A DNA stretch of 20,117 nt. Origin: an uncultured Phascolarctobacterium sp. (GTDB lineage: Bacteria; Bacillota; Negativicutes; Acidaminococcales; Acidaminococcaceae). The stretch is taken from contig URVO01000003.1 in the NCBI GenBank assembly GCA_900551335.1, forward strand, positions 1 through 20,117. The letters are read 5' to 3'. Each line of letters opens with the position of its first letter. The first letter of the stretch is position 1. A program made the position numbers and the translations under genes. The notes beneath the pieces were generated by a model. The model was given only the letters and a program-made list of their open reading frames with translations. It was not told the DNA's origin and ran no database searches. This document shows, in pieces, positions 7,230 through 14,175 of the stretch.

Positions 7230-8330
7230 ATGAAGAAATTTACGAGCTTATGCGGCTGCTTACTGTTGACGCTGTGCCTGGGCATGACTGCCTTGACGCC
7301 GCCGATGTCTGCTGAGGCAGCAGAGCGCGAAAAGGTTATTCTGGACGCTGATATGGTTGATCTGTTCGATGACGGCGTAGCGATGATGATGCTCGCTGAA
7401 TCGCCTAAGATGGATCTCAAGGGCGTGACCATTGTTATCGGCAACACCTGGGTAGAAACGGGTACTGCTTCCGCTATCCGCCAGCTTGAGGGCATCGGCC
7501 GTACAGATATTCCCGTATATATGGGCGTGAACAAAACCACGCGCAAGGGACGCTTTGCCAATATGAAGGAAGAAAAACGCCTCTTTGGCCGCGGCTTCGA
7601 TTCTCATCTTGGTGCTGCAGGCTATGCTCAGCCGGTATCCTGGACCGGTGAATACCGCAAGAATTATCTGGACGAGCCTGTTATGCGTCCGCAAAAGCAG
7701 GCTGCTGCTGACTTTATTATTGATACTGTGAAAAAGCATCCTGGAGAGGTAACTATTGTAGCTATCGGCAGTGCGGCAAACCTGGCTGCGGCGCTCGACA
7801 AGGCGCCGGAGATTGCTCCACTGGCTAAACGCGTTGTTTATATGGCAGGCGCTTTCTTCTGCGAGGGCAACGTTATGCCGACGTCAGAGTTTAACGTATG
7901 GATTGATCCGGAAACCGCGAAGAAGGTTTACCGCGCTCCGTGGAAGGAGCAGATTTTCCTGCCGCTGGATGTTTGCAGCAAGGAATTGATGAGCAATGCT
8001 GATTTCAAGGATCTGGAAAGCCGCATTAAGAGCGACCGCTTCAAGGCTATGTGGGAGAACCATTATGCGACTCCGCTGTTCCGCAACGATCCAAATTATC
8101 ATAACTATATTTGGGACGTTTTGGCAGCAGCAGTAGCGATTGACCCGACCGTAATTCTGGAATCGGAAACGCTGCCGATTGATGTAGACGACCACTATGG
8201 CTTTGGCTATGGCCAGACGATGGCGTTCCACGGCTTCGGTCCTGAAGGTGCGCAGAATGCGAAGATTGTTTACAAGGTAGACCGCGCGAAAATCTGGAAA
8301 ATGGTTGAAGACGTATTTAATAAGCTGTAA
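7230..8330 (+). CDS. Secreted nucleoside hydrolase (inosine-uridine preferring type)
   Basis: A 366-residue member of the nucleoside hydrolase family, which splits the N-glycosidic bond of ribonucleosides to give ribose and base. A signal peptide covers about residues 1-31 (MKKFTSLCG, hydrophobic core, SAEAA), so the enzyme probably acts outside the cytoplasm. The N-terminal metal loop is DADMVDLFDD (39-48), matching the DxD-x5-DD spacing of one subgroup rather than the shorter DTDPGxDD. Other family marks are IPVYMG, AIGSAANLAAAL, and EFNVWIDPE. The usual active-site His-Asp near the C-terminus appears as WDVLAAAVAIDP, with Trp in place of His. ATG 7230 is chosen because AAAGGAGG (7213-7220) lies 9 nt upstream and the signal peptide starts there. 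It is the last gene of the exported block, and a terminator follows. Nucleoside scavenging is likely, but the exact substrate is open. Confidence 0.88.
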   Translation: MKKFTSLCGCLLLTLCLGMTALTPPMSAEAAEREKVILDADMVDLFDDGVAMMMLAESPKMDLKGVTIVIGNTWVETGTASAIRQLEGIGRTDIPVYMGVNKTTRKGRFANMKEEKRLFGRGFDSHLGAAGYAQPVSWTGEYRKNYLDEPVMRPQKQAAADFIIDTVKKHPGEVTIVAIGSAANLAAALDKAPEIAPLAKRVVYMAGAFFCEGNVMPTSEFNVWIDPETAKKVYRAPWKEQIFLPLDVCSKELMSNADFKDLESRIKSDRFKAMWENHYATPLFRNDPNYHNYIWDVLAAAVAIDPTVILESETLPIDVDDHYGFGYGQTMAFHGFGPEGAQNAKIVYKVDRAKIWKMVEDVFNKL

Positions 8331-8356
8331 GAACTAAATTGTTGGTTTTTGGTTGG

Positions 8357-8395
8357 CGCCCTGCCCAAATCTCCTTGTTTGGGTGGGGTGTTTTT
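8357..8395 (+). terminator. Terminator after the nucleoside hydrolase, copy B of the repeated element
   Basis: CGCCCTGCCCAAA (8357-8369) pairs along its full 13 bp (with G-T wobbles) with TTTGGGTGGGGTG (8378-8390), followed by TTTTT. It is the better-paired copy of the hairpin at 4261-4294 and closes the exported-protein block. Confidence 0.85.
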
Positions 8396-8421
8396 ATGCG
8401 TTCAGTGTAAAATATAAGTGT

Positions 8422-8489
8422 AAAAGACTGCTGCTTGGCTGTTCCTGCTTGTATCTGTGCGAGCAGGGAGCGGCTGCGGCAGTCTTTTT
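8422..8489 (+). terminator. Long hairpin with T-run between nucleoside hydrolase and def
   Basis: AAAAGACTGC (8422-8431) pairs with GCAGTCTTTT (8479-8488), and an inner stem CCTGCT/AGCAGG extends it to a roughly 60-nt hairpin ending in five T. Because A and T runs flank both arms, it could stop transcription in either direction. No gene feeds it once the terminator at 8357-8395 has acted, so it may instead end a short transcript of its own. Confidence 0.6.
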
Positions 8490-8529
8490 GCTGTTAAAAT
8501 GCACAGATTTGTGAAGATGCCTGGAAGTT

Positions 8530-8561
8530 AAGCCTGAAAAATTGTTTTTTGTCAGGCTTTT
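8530..8561 (+). terminator. Third hairpin with T-run, overlapping the def promoter
   Basis: AAGCCTGA (8530-8537) pairs with TCAGGCTT (8552-8559), and the A-run and T-run inside the loop extend the stem with one G bulge. A short T tract ends at 8561. The -35 box of the def promoter lies inside this hairpin. Confidence 0.5.
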
Positions 8562-8571
8562 GTGCTATAAT
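8542..8571 (+). promoter_or_regulatory. Extended -10 promoter for the def-fmt-rpe operon
   Basis: TATAAT (8566-8571) is a perfect -10 box preceded by TGC, an extended -10. TTGTTT (8542-8547) is a partial -35 at 18-nt spacing. Transcription should begin near 8578, about 30 nt before the def start, giving a short leader that holds only the ribosome site. No later promoter is evident inside the operon, so this one may drive all nine genes. Confidence 0.75.
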
Positions 8572-8607
8572 AAGGTGTTAAGACAGAGCATATAAGGAGG
8601 ACAAAAA

Positions 8608-9090
8608 ATGGCTAAATTAAAAATTATGATTGCCGGCAATCCCGTGTTACGCGAGGAGGCAAAGCCGGTAGAGCGTATAGATAAAAAATTACAGCGTTTG
8701 CTGAAGGATATGGCAGAAACTATGTATGCGGCTGATGGCGTTGGTCTGGCAGCACCGCAGGTTGGCGTGTCCAAACGCGTTGTCGTTATCGACGTGGGCG
8801 AGGGCTTGTATGAGCTGATTAACCCCGTTATCGTGAAGCGTGAGGGCAAGGTTGTTGGCAGCGAGGGCTGCTTGTCTGTGCCTGATTATGAGGGCGAGGT
8901 GGAGCGCTCGGAATATGTGGAGTGCGAGTTCACCGACAGAACCGGACAGCGCATGCTGCTGCAGGCAGGCGGTCTGCTGGCAGTTTGCATCCAGCATGAG
9001 CTTGACCATCTGGACGGTATTTTGTTCATTGATAAGGCGCAGACTATTTCGCCGAAGGCTAAGGAGAATCCGTCAGACGCATTGAAATGA
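8608..9090 (+). CDS. def: Peptide deformylase
   Basis: Removes the formyl group from the N-terminal methionine of new proteins at the ribosome. The 160-residue protein has all three motifs: GVGLAAPQ (44-51), EGCLS (86-90, metal ligand Cys88), and QHELDH (129-134, metal ligands His130 and His134, catalytic Glu131). The spacing is that of ordinary bacterial type 1 or 2 enzymes and nothing is missing. A strong ribosome site AAGGAGG (8593-8599 region) precedes ATG 8608. It is the first gene of the operon, directly after the extended -10 promoter. The next gene encodes the formyltransferase that adds the group, so both halves of the formylation cycle are made from one transcript. They are separated by 125 nt that holds a small repeated element. 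Confidence 0.97.
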   Translation: MAKLKIMIAGNPVLREEAKPVERIDKKLQRLLKDMAETMYAADGVGLAAPQVGVSKRVVVIDVGEGLYELINPVIVKREGKVVGSEGCLSVPDYEGEVERSEYVECEFTDRTGQRMLLQAGGLLAVCIQHELDHLDGILFIDKAQTISPKAKENPSDALK

Positions 9091-9181
9091 TGACGCATGA
9101 AAAAGCACCATCTACGGCAGAACTTTTTGCTGCGCCATTTGATGTGATAATTTTTTAGCGGTGACGCATGAAAAAGCGTCA
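9091..9181. repeat. Short element with repeated ends between def and fmt
   Basis: TGACGCATGAAAAAGC occurs at 9091-9106 and again at 9162-9177. In the second copy TGACGC (9162-9167) pairs perfectly with GCGTCA (9176-9181), and in the first copy GATG (9089-9092) faces CATC (9108-9111) across the same core. The roughly 90-bp unit starts right after the def stop. It looks like a small interspersed palindromic element or a processing/attenuation site in the operon. No other copy is visible in this window. Confidence 0.55.
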
Positions 9182-9215
9182 TAGTTTACGATAAAAATTT
9201 AGTGAGGTAAAAAAT

Positions 9216-10151
9216 ATGCGTATAGTATTTATGGGAACCCCTGATTTCGCAGTAGGCAGCCTGCAGGCGCTGTGCGAAAGCGGTAAGCATGAAATTGTGG
9301 GCGTGGTTACGCAGCCTGACCGTCCGAAGGGACGCGGCAACAAGATGCTGATGACGCCAGTTAAGGAATATGCTCTGGAGCAGGGCCTGACGGTTTATCA
9401 GCCGCAGAAGGTGAAGACACCGGAGTTCGTGCAGACGCTGCGCGAGCTGCAGCCGGAGCTGATTGTTGTTGCTGCCTTTGGCCAGTTCCTGAGCCGTGAG
9501 ATTCTGGAGCTGCCGCCGCATGGCTGCATCAACGTTCACGCATCGCTGCTGCCGAAGTATCGCGGTGCAGCGCCGATTCAATATGCCATTATCAAGGGCG
9601 AGAAGGAATCCGGCGTCACCATTATGCAGATGGATATCGGCATGGACACCGGCGCGATGCTGGAGAAGGTTGTTGTGCCTATCGCAGAGAATACGACGAT
9701 GGGCGAGCTGCATGACGCTTTGCGCGAGCAGGGTGCAGCGCTGCTCTTAAAGGTTATTGATGATATTGCAGCCGGCACGGCTGTTGCTGAGCCGCAAAAT
9801 GATGCGGAGGCAACCTATGCAACTCTGCTTGACCGCAGCATGGAGCATATCGACTGGACGAAGAGTGCGCAGGAGGTGCATAACCTTATCCGCGGCTTTA
9901 ATCCGGCGCCGAGCACCTTCACGAAGCTGCCGAACGGCAAGAGCCTGAAAATCTGGGGCAGCCGCTTGACGGAGAAAAAGAGCGAGGCTGCAGCCGGCAC
10001 TGTTGTCGAAGCAGGCAAGCACAGCTTTTTCGTAGCCTGCGGCAGCGGCGTGCTGGAGATTACTGAGGTGCAGCCGGAGTCGAAGAAGCGAATGGCAGCG
10101 CAGGTTTTCCTGAACGGCCGTGGTGTTGCCGAGGGCGATATTCTTGGCTAA
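9216..10151 (+). CDS. fmt: Methionyl-tRNA formyltransferase
   Basis: Transfers a formyl group from 10-formyltetrahydrofolate to Met-tRNA-fMet for translation initiation. The 311-residue protein has the formyltransferase domain at the N-terminus: VFMGTPDFAV (4-13), then NVHASLLPKYRGAAPIQYA with catalytic Asn106 and His108, and Asp144 in MDIGMDTGAM, the same positions as in E. coli. The C-terminal OB-like tRNA-binding domain covers about residues 205-311 (RGFNPAPSTFT opens it). The start ATG 9216 has GTGAGG (9202-9207) upstream. It follows def in the operon. It is complete and nothing is unusual. Confidence 0.97.
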   Translation: MRIVFMGTPDFAVGSLQALCESGKHEIVGVVTQPDRPKGRGNKMLMTPVKEYALEQGLTVYQPQKVKTPEFVQTLRELQPELIVVAAFGQFLSREILELPPHGCINVHASLLPKYRGAAPIQYAIIKGEKESGVTIMQMDIGMDTGAMLEKVVVPIAENTTMGELHDALREQGAALLLKVIDDIAAGTAVAEPQNDAEATYATLLDRSMEHIDWTKSAQEVHNLIRGFNPAPSTFTKLPNGKSLKIWGSRLTEKKSEAAAGTVVEAGKHSFFVACGSGVLEITEVQPESKKRMAAQVFLNGRGVAEGDILG

Positions 10152-10210
10152 AGCCGCAGGTGTTTTTGTGTCTGAGGCTTATTCATTAAGGAGCATTCTA
10201 TTTAAATACA

Positions 10211-11035
10211 ATGGAAGATGAACTTTTTAAACCCAAAAAACGTATTTTTATGGCCTTGACCTCTGTCAGTGCGCTGCTGAGTGCAGTGATGGTTTACGTT
10301 GTCTGGAAGGTGAGCTTTCCGGGGTTATACCAGATTAGCTGGGTGCTGCCCATTATCTTAGGCTTTGTGGGCGTGGTGCTGGTTATCGCAATGCTGAGCG
10401 GCGTGTTTGGTATCGTGATGGCGCTTTTGGGTATACCGGTAATCAAAATTCTGTACTTCTGGGCATGGAAGGCGATTAATATTCTCTTTCCGTTTGCCGT
10501 AGTTTTAGGTCATTTATTTAATATTCCGCGAGATAAAATTGAGCAGTCCTTCATCGAGGTCAGCAACAAGCTGGTGCTGCAGCATAAGGTGAAGGTTCCT
10601 GCCAACCGTATTATGATTTTGACGCCGCATTGTATCCAGCTGGATACCTGCGTGCATAAAATTACCCGTAACGTAGAAAATTGTAAGCAGTGCGGCCGCT
10701 GCAGTGTAGGCTCGATGCTGGGACTGGCGCATAAGTATGGCTGTCATTTCGCTGTGGCGACAGGCGGCACGCTGGCGCGTCAGATGGTGAAGCAGGCACG
10801 CCCGAAGGCAATTGCGTGTGAGCGCGACCTCACGAGCGGCATTCAGGATGTTTTTCCGCTGCCGGTGCTTGGCGTGCTTAATGAGCGTCCCTTCGGCCCC
10901 TGCTTCAATACGCGTGTAGACATGAAAAAGCTGGAAGCAGCAGTGCTGACTTTTATGCTTGAGGACGATATTGCTAAGGGAGAAGCGAATGCTAAAGAAG
11001 CAAGCGGGCAAAAAGCCGCAAGAGAGAAAAACTAA
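10211..11035 (+). CDS. DUF116 family membrane protein with cysteine cluster
   Basis: A 274-residue protein of the DUF116 family, whose biochemical role is unknown. The N-terminal part has three hydrophobic segments (about 14-33, 43-75, 78-101). The soluble part holds eight cysteines: C141 (LTPHC), C147, C158-C161-C164 in NCKQCGRC, C178, C203 (IACERD) and C231 (GPCFNTRVD). This pattern suggests a metal or iron-sulfur site, and AVATGGTLAR is a conserved loop. ATG 10211 lacks a well-spaced ribosome site (AAGGAG at 10188-10193 is 17 nt away), so translation may be weak or use another signal. The gene sits 59 nt after fmt, and its last 47 nt overlap rsmB. DUF116 genes commonly lie in this translation-operon neighbourhood. 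The Lys/Ala-rich tail EANAKEASGQKAAREKN is probably shaped by the overlap. Confidence 0.88.
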   Translation: MEDELFKPKKRIFMALTSVSALLSAVMVYVVWKVSFPGLYQISWVLPIILGFVGVVLVIAMLSGVFGIVMALLGIPVIKILYFWAWKAINILFPFAVVLGHLFNIPRDKIEQSFIEVSNKLVLQHKVKVPANRIMILTPHCIQLDTCVHKITRNVENCKQCGRCSVGSMLGLAHKYGCHFAVATGGTLARQMVKQARPKAIACERDLTSGIQDVFPLPVLGVLNERPFGPCFNTRVDMKKLEAAVLTFMLEDDIAKGEANAKEASGQKAAREKN

Positions 11036-12371
11036 TTACCCAGATACAGCGCGTGGAGCAGCGGCACTGGTGCTGCGCATGGTGCTTGATGATGGCGCAT
11101 ATACAAACATCGCGCTGAACCAGTATCTGCGAGGCAGCCGTTTGAGCGATTTGGACAGAAGGCTGGCGACGGAGCTGGTCTACGGCACGGTAAAGGCACT
11201 CGGTACGCTGGACTGGTATCTGGCGCAGTGCGTTACCCGTCCGCTCGACAAGGTGGCGCCGGAGATTTTGTGTATCCTCCGCATGAGCGCTTATCAGCTG
11301 CTCTATATGGAGCGTATTCCTGCCTCCGCTGCCTGCAACGAGGCCGTGAAGCTAACGCGCAGCGTGAGCCACGAGGGCAGCGCCAAATTTGTCAACGGCG
11401 TACTGCGCGGCCTGCTGCGCAAGCAGGCGGCCGGAGAGCTGTCCTTCCCGGAGGAGGCCGAGGACGATGCAGGTTATCTGTCCTTGAAGTATTACCATCC
11501 GCGCTGGCTGGTGAAGCGCTGGCTAGGCCCCTGGGGACGCGAGGGTACCGAGCGTCTGTTGGCGTTCGATAACAGCGCTGCGCCCGTCTGCCTGCGCGTG
11601 AATACGCTGGTGACAACGCGCGAACAGCTGCTGCGTGATTTGGCAGAGGCCGGGGCGCAGGTGCATGCATCAGCGTGGAGTGCAGACGGCATTGTCTGCG
11701 AGAAGCTGCCGTCGCTGCACGCCTTGATGGCAGCGCTGCCGAAGCATTTTTATATTCAGGACGAAAGCTCGATGCTCGTCGCTCCGCTCCTCGCGGCTGC
11801 GCCGGGGATGCGTGTGCTTGACCTGTGTAGTGCGCCCGGCGGCAAGACGACGCATGTTGCGCAGCTGATGAAGAACAAGGGCGAGATTATTGCCTGCGAT
11901 GTGCATGAGCATAAGCTGGAGCTGATTGCCGAGAATGCCAAGCGCCTTGATATTACCTGCATTGAGCCGCTGCTGAACGATGCGACGGTGGAGCGCAGCG
12001 AATGGCTGGGCGCGTTTGACCGCGTGCTTGTCGATGCGCCGTGCTCAGGCATGGGCGTGCTGCGTCGCCGTGCAGAGGCACGCTGGCGCAAGCAGCGCAA
12101 GGATTTGAAGCTGTTCCCGCCGCTGCAGCTGGCTATTTTGGAGCAGGCTGCCAAGTATGTGAAGGACGGCGGCCGCATGGTATACAGCACCTGCACGATT
12201 GAGCAGAGTGAAAACCATTATCTCGTAGAGGAGTTTTTGGCGAAGCACCCAGAATGGCAGCGTGTGCCCTTTGTGCATCCGCGTACAGGCGAGGAGGTCA
12301 CAGAGCTGCAGCTTCTGCCGCAGGTGGACGAGATTGATGGTTTCTATATTTGTGTTTTGGAGCGTAAGTAA
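10989..12371 (+). CDS. rsmB: 16S rRNA (cytosine-967-C5) methyltransferase
   Basis: SAM-dependent enzyme that makes m5C in 16S rRNA helix 31. The 460-residue protein has a NusB-like RNA-binding domain (about residues 20-150) and a Rossmann methyltransferase domain (about 225-460). Visible motifs are the SAM-binding DLCSAPGGK (278-286), DAPCSGMG with conserved Cys352, and YSTCT with Cys402. ATG 10989 is chosen because AAGGGAG (10976-10982) lies 6 nt upstream; an in-frame ATG at 10959 has no such site. This start places 47 nt inside the DUF116 gene in another frame, so both proteins carry lysine-rich ends there. No later in-frame start keeps the NusB domain. rlmN starts 2 nt after the stop. Confidence 0.95.
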   Translation: MLKKQAGKKPQERKTNYPDTARGAAALVLRMVLDDGAYTNIALNQYLRGSRLSDLDRRLATELVYGTVKALGTLDWYLAQCVTRPLDKVAPEILCILRMSAYQLLYMERIPASAACNEAVKLTRSVSHEGSAKFVNGVLRGLLRKQAAGELSFPEEAEDDAGYLSLKYYHPRWLVKRWLGPWGREGTERLLAFDNSAAPVCLRVNTLVTTREQLLRDLAEAGAQVHASAWSADGIVCEKLPSLHALMAALPKHFYIQDESSMLVAPLLAAAPGMRVLDLCSAPGGKTTHVAQLMKNKGEIIACDVHEHKLELIAENAKRLDITCIEPLLNDATVERSEWLGAFDRVLVDAPCSGMGVLRRRAEARWRKQRKDLKLFPPLQLAILEQAAKYVKDGGRMVYSTCTIEQSENHYLVEEFLAKHPEWQRVPFVHPRTGEEVTELQLLPQVDEIDGFYICVLERK

Positions 12372-12373
12372 AG

Positions 12374-13429
12374 ATGAAGGATATCTTTGGCTTAACAATA
12401 GAAGAATTACAGGATTTGTTCGTAGCCGCAGGCATGAAAAAGTTTCGTGCTAAGCAGGTTTACCAATGGCTTTATCAAAAGTCGGTCTTTGATTTTGCAG
12501 CGATGCGTAATCTGAGCAAGGCGGATATTGCGACGCTGGAGCAAAGCTTCTGCGTGCTGCCGCGCAAAATTGAGATTTTGCGTGAGCAAAACTCAAATGA
12601 CGGCATGACGAGCAAGCTGCTTTTGGGCCTGCCGGACGGCAATTCTGTGGAAACGGTGCTGATGCACCATGATTATGGCTACAGCGTGTGTGTCTCCAGT
12701 CAGGTTGGCTGTGATATGCACTGTGCCTTCTGCGCCAGCGGTCTGAACGGTGCTGTGCGCAACCTTTCGGCAGCAGAGATTGTGGCACAGGTGTATTTGT
12801 TCAACGAGCGTCTGCGTGGGGAGAATGCGCAGGTCAGCCGCGTTGTCGTGATGGGCAGCGGCGAGCCGATGCTGAATTTTGATAATGTGCTGGGTGCGCT
12901 GGACTTTTTGCACCGCGAGGACACCTGCAACATGAGCTATCGCAACATGACGCTGTCGACCTGCGGCATTATTCCGGGCATTAAGCGCCTGGAGGAGCAG
13001 GGCAAGCCGATAAATCTGGCGATTTCCCTGCACGCCGTCAAGAAAGAGCTGCGCACGAGCCTGATGCCGGTCAACAAGGGCTATCCCTTTGTGGACGTTA
13101 TCGCGGCGGCGGAAAGCTATAGCAGGGCGAGCGGCCGTCAGATTACCTATGAATATATTTTGCTGAAGAATAAAAATGACAGTCCGCAGGATGCAGAGCT
13201 TTTGAGCAATTATCTGCGCTATAAGCAGGCGAGCGTCAACCTGATTCCGGCTAATCCCGTACCGGAGCAGGGCTTTGAGCGTCCGTCGAAGAATGCTGTG
13301 GAGCGTTTTGTACATATTTTGCAGAAAAACAGGATTAACGCCACTGTGCGTAAGGAAATGGGCAAGGATATTGATGCTGCCTGCGGTCAGCTGCGGGCGA
13401 AGTTTGCCAAGGAACAGGAGCGTAAATAA
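12374..13429 (+). CDS. rlmN: Dual-specificity 23S rRNA/tRNA adenine-C2 methyltransferase RlmN
   Basis: Radical SAM enzyme that makes m2A at 23S rRNA position 2503 and in some tRNAs. The 351-residue protein has the iron-sulfur motif C113-x3-C117-x2-C120 (VGCDMHCAFC), VVMGSGEPMLNFDN (157-171), and the C-terminal methyl-carrying Cys337 in AACGQL. The length and overall layout fit RlmN rather than the shorter-substrate resistance enzyme Cfr, and chromosomal location among housekeeping genes agrees. The start ATG 12374 is 2 nt after the rsmB stop, with GGAG (12359-12362) upstream, and its TAA stop shares a base with the next ATG. It forms part of the ribosome-modification set of the operon. Confidence 0.96.
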   Translation: MKDIFGLTIEELQDLFVAAGMKKFRAKQVYQWLYQKSVFDFAAMRNLSKADIATLEQSFCVLPRKIEILREQNSNDGMTSKLLLGLPDGNSVETVLMHHDYGYSVCVSSQVGCDMHCAFCASGLNGAVRNLSAAEIVAQVYLFNERLRGENAQVSRVVVMGSGEPMLNFDNVLGALDFLHREDTCNMSYRNMTLSTCGIIPGIKRLEEQGKPINLAISLHAVKKELRTSLMPVNKGYPFVDVIAAAESYSRASGRQITYEYILLKNKNDSPQDAELLSNYLRYKQASVNLIPANPVPEQGFERPSKNAVERFVHILQKNRINATVRKEMGKDIDAACGQLRAKFAKEQERK

Positions 13430-14175
13430 TGCAGGTAGTCAGCAGAACCCATGTCGGGTTAGTTAGAGAAAATAATGAGGACGCGCTGCTGGTGCGTGAG
13501 CCATATCTTTTTGCTGTTGCAGATGGTATGGGCGGCTATGCAGCGGGGGAAATTGCCAGCCGTTCGACGGTGAAGGCCTTTGAAGCAGCAACGTACAGCC
13601 TGCGTCATGAAATGGGCGAGCAGGATATCCGTAAGCTTATGCTGGACGCTTTCGACAAGGCGAATACGCATGTCTTTAAGATGGCCGTGAGCAATGAGCA
13701 GTACACGGGTATGGGCACGACGATGACGGCGCTTTATCTTGCCGATGCGAATAATGCCTATTGCTGTCATGTAGGCGACAGCCGTTTGTATCTGTATCGC
13801 AACGACAGCTTGAAGCAGCTCACGCATGACCAGACCTTTGTAGCCAATCTGCAGGAGAAGGGCGAGATTACAGAGGAGGAAGCCTTCGTGCATCCGCAGC
13901 GCAATATTCTTTTGCAGGCCTTGGGCGTGGAGGAGAAGGTTGAGGCGGACTTCTTCCACTTCACTGTGCAGGAGGGCGACCGTCTGCTGCTGTGCAGCGA
14001 CGGCCTCAGTGATATGCTGCGTAAGCAGGAGATTGCTTCGCTTGTCGGTTTGCCGGACCTGGTGCAGGCCGCAGATGCGCTGCTCGAGCAGAGCCTTGAC
14101 AACGGCGGGCGAGACAATGTTTCTTTAATTTTGCTGGATTTGACTACGCAAGGGGAGGAAAGCTGTAATGGATAA
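13429..14175 (+). CDS. prpC: PP2C-family Ser/Thr protein phosphatase, partner of the PASTA kinase
   Basis: A 248-residue metal-dependent phosphatase. Motifs run in the PPM order: NNED (15-18), VADGMGG with metal-binding Asp32 and Gly33, GTTMTALYL (96-104), HVGDSRLY, LTHDQTFV, CSDGLSD with Asp191, and GGRDN with Asp229. It removes phosphates put on by the next gene's kinase, the usual pair in Bacillota. The start ATG 13429 shares one base with the rlmN stop. The kinase ATG (14168) lies 8 nt inside this gene, so the two are translationally coupled. It is cytoplasmic, with no membrane segment. Confidence 0.95.
   Translation: MQVVSRTHVGLVRENNEDALLVREPYLFAVADGMGGYAAGEIASRSTVKAFEAATYSLRHEMGEQDIRKLMLDAFDKANTHVFKMAVSNEQYTGMGTTMTALYLADANNAYCCHVGDSRLYLYRNDSLKQLTHDQTFVANLQEKGEITEEEAFVHPQRNILLQALGVEEKVEADFFHFTVQEGDRLLLCSDGLSDMLRKQEIASLVGLPDLVQAADALLEQSLDNGGRDNVSLILLDLTTQGEESCNG

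Noticed and set aside
9097..9147. Sixteen-codon frame beginning MKKHHLR inside the repeated element, with a related 8-codon frame at 9168
   Set aside because: No ribosome site in front of either; the similarity of the two starts follows from the 16-nt repeat itself.
8886..9182. Minus-strand 98-codon open frame over the end of def and the repeated element
   Set aside because: Half is antisense to the def C-terminus and half is the repeat; no ribosome site or conserved motif seen.
12374..13429. Cfr-type antibiotic resistance methyltransferase
   Set aside because: Length, motif details and placement in a conserved housekeeping operon indicate RlmN.
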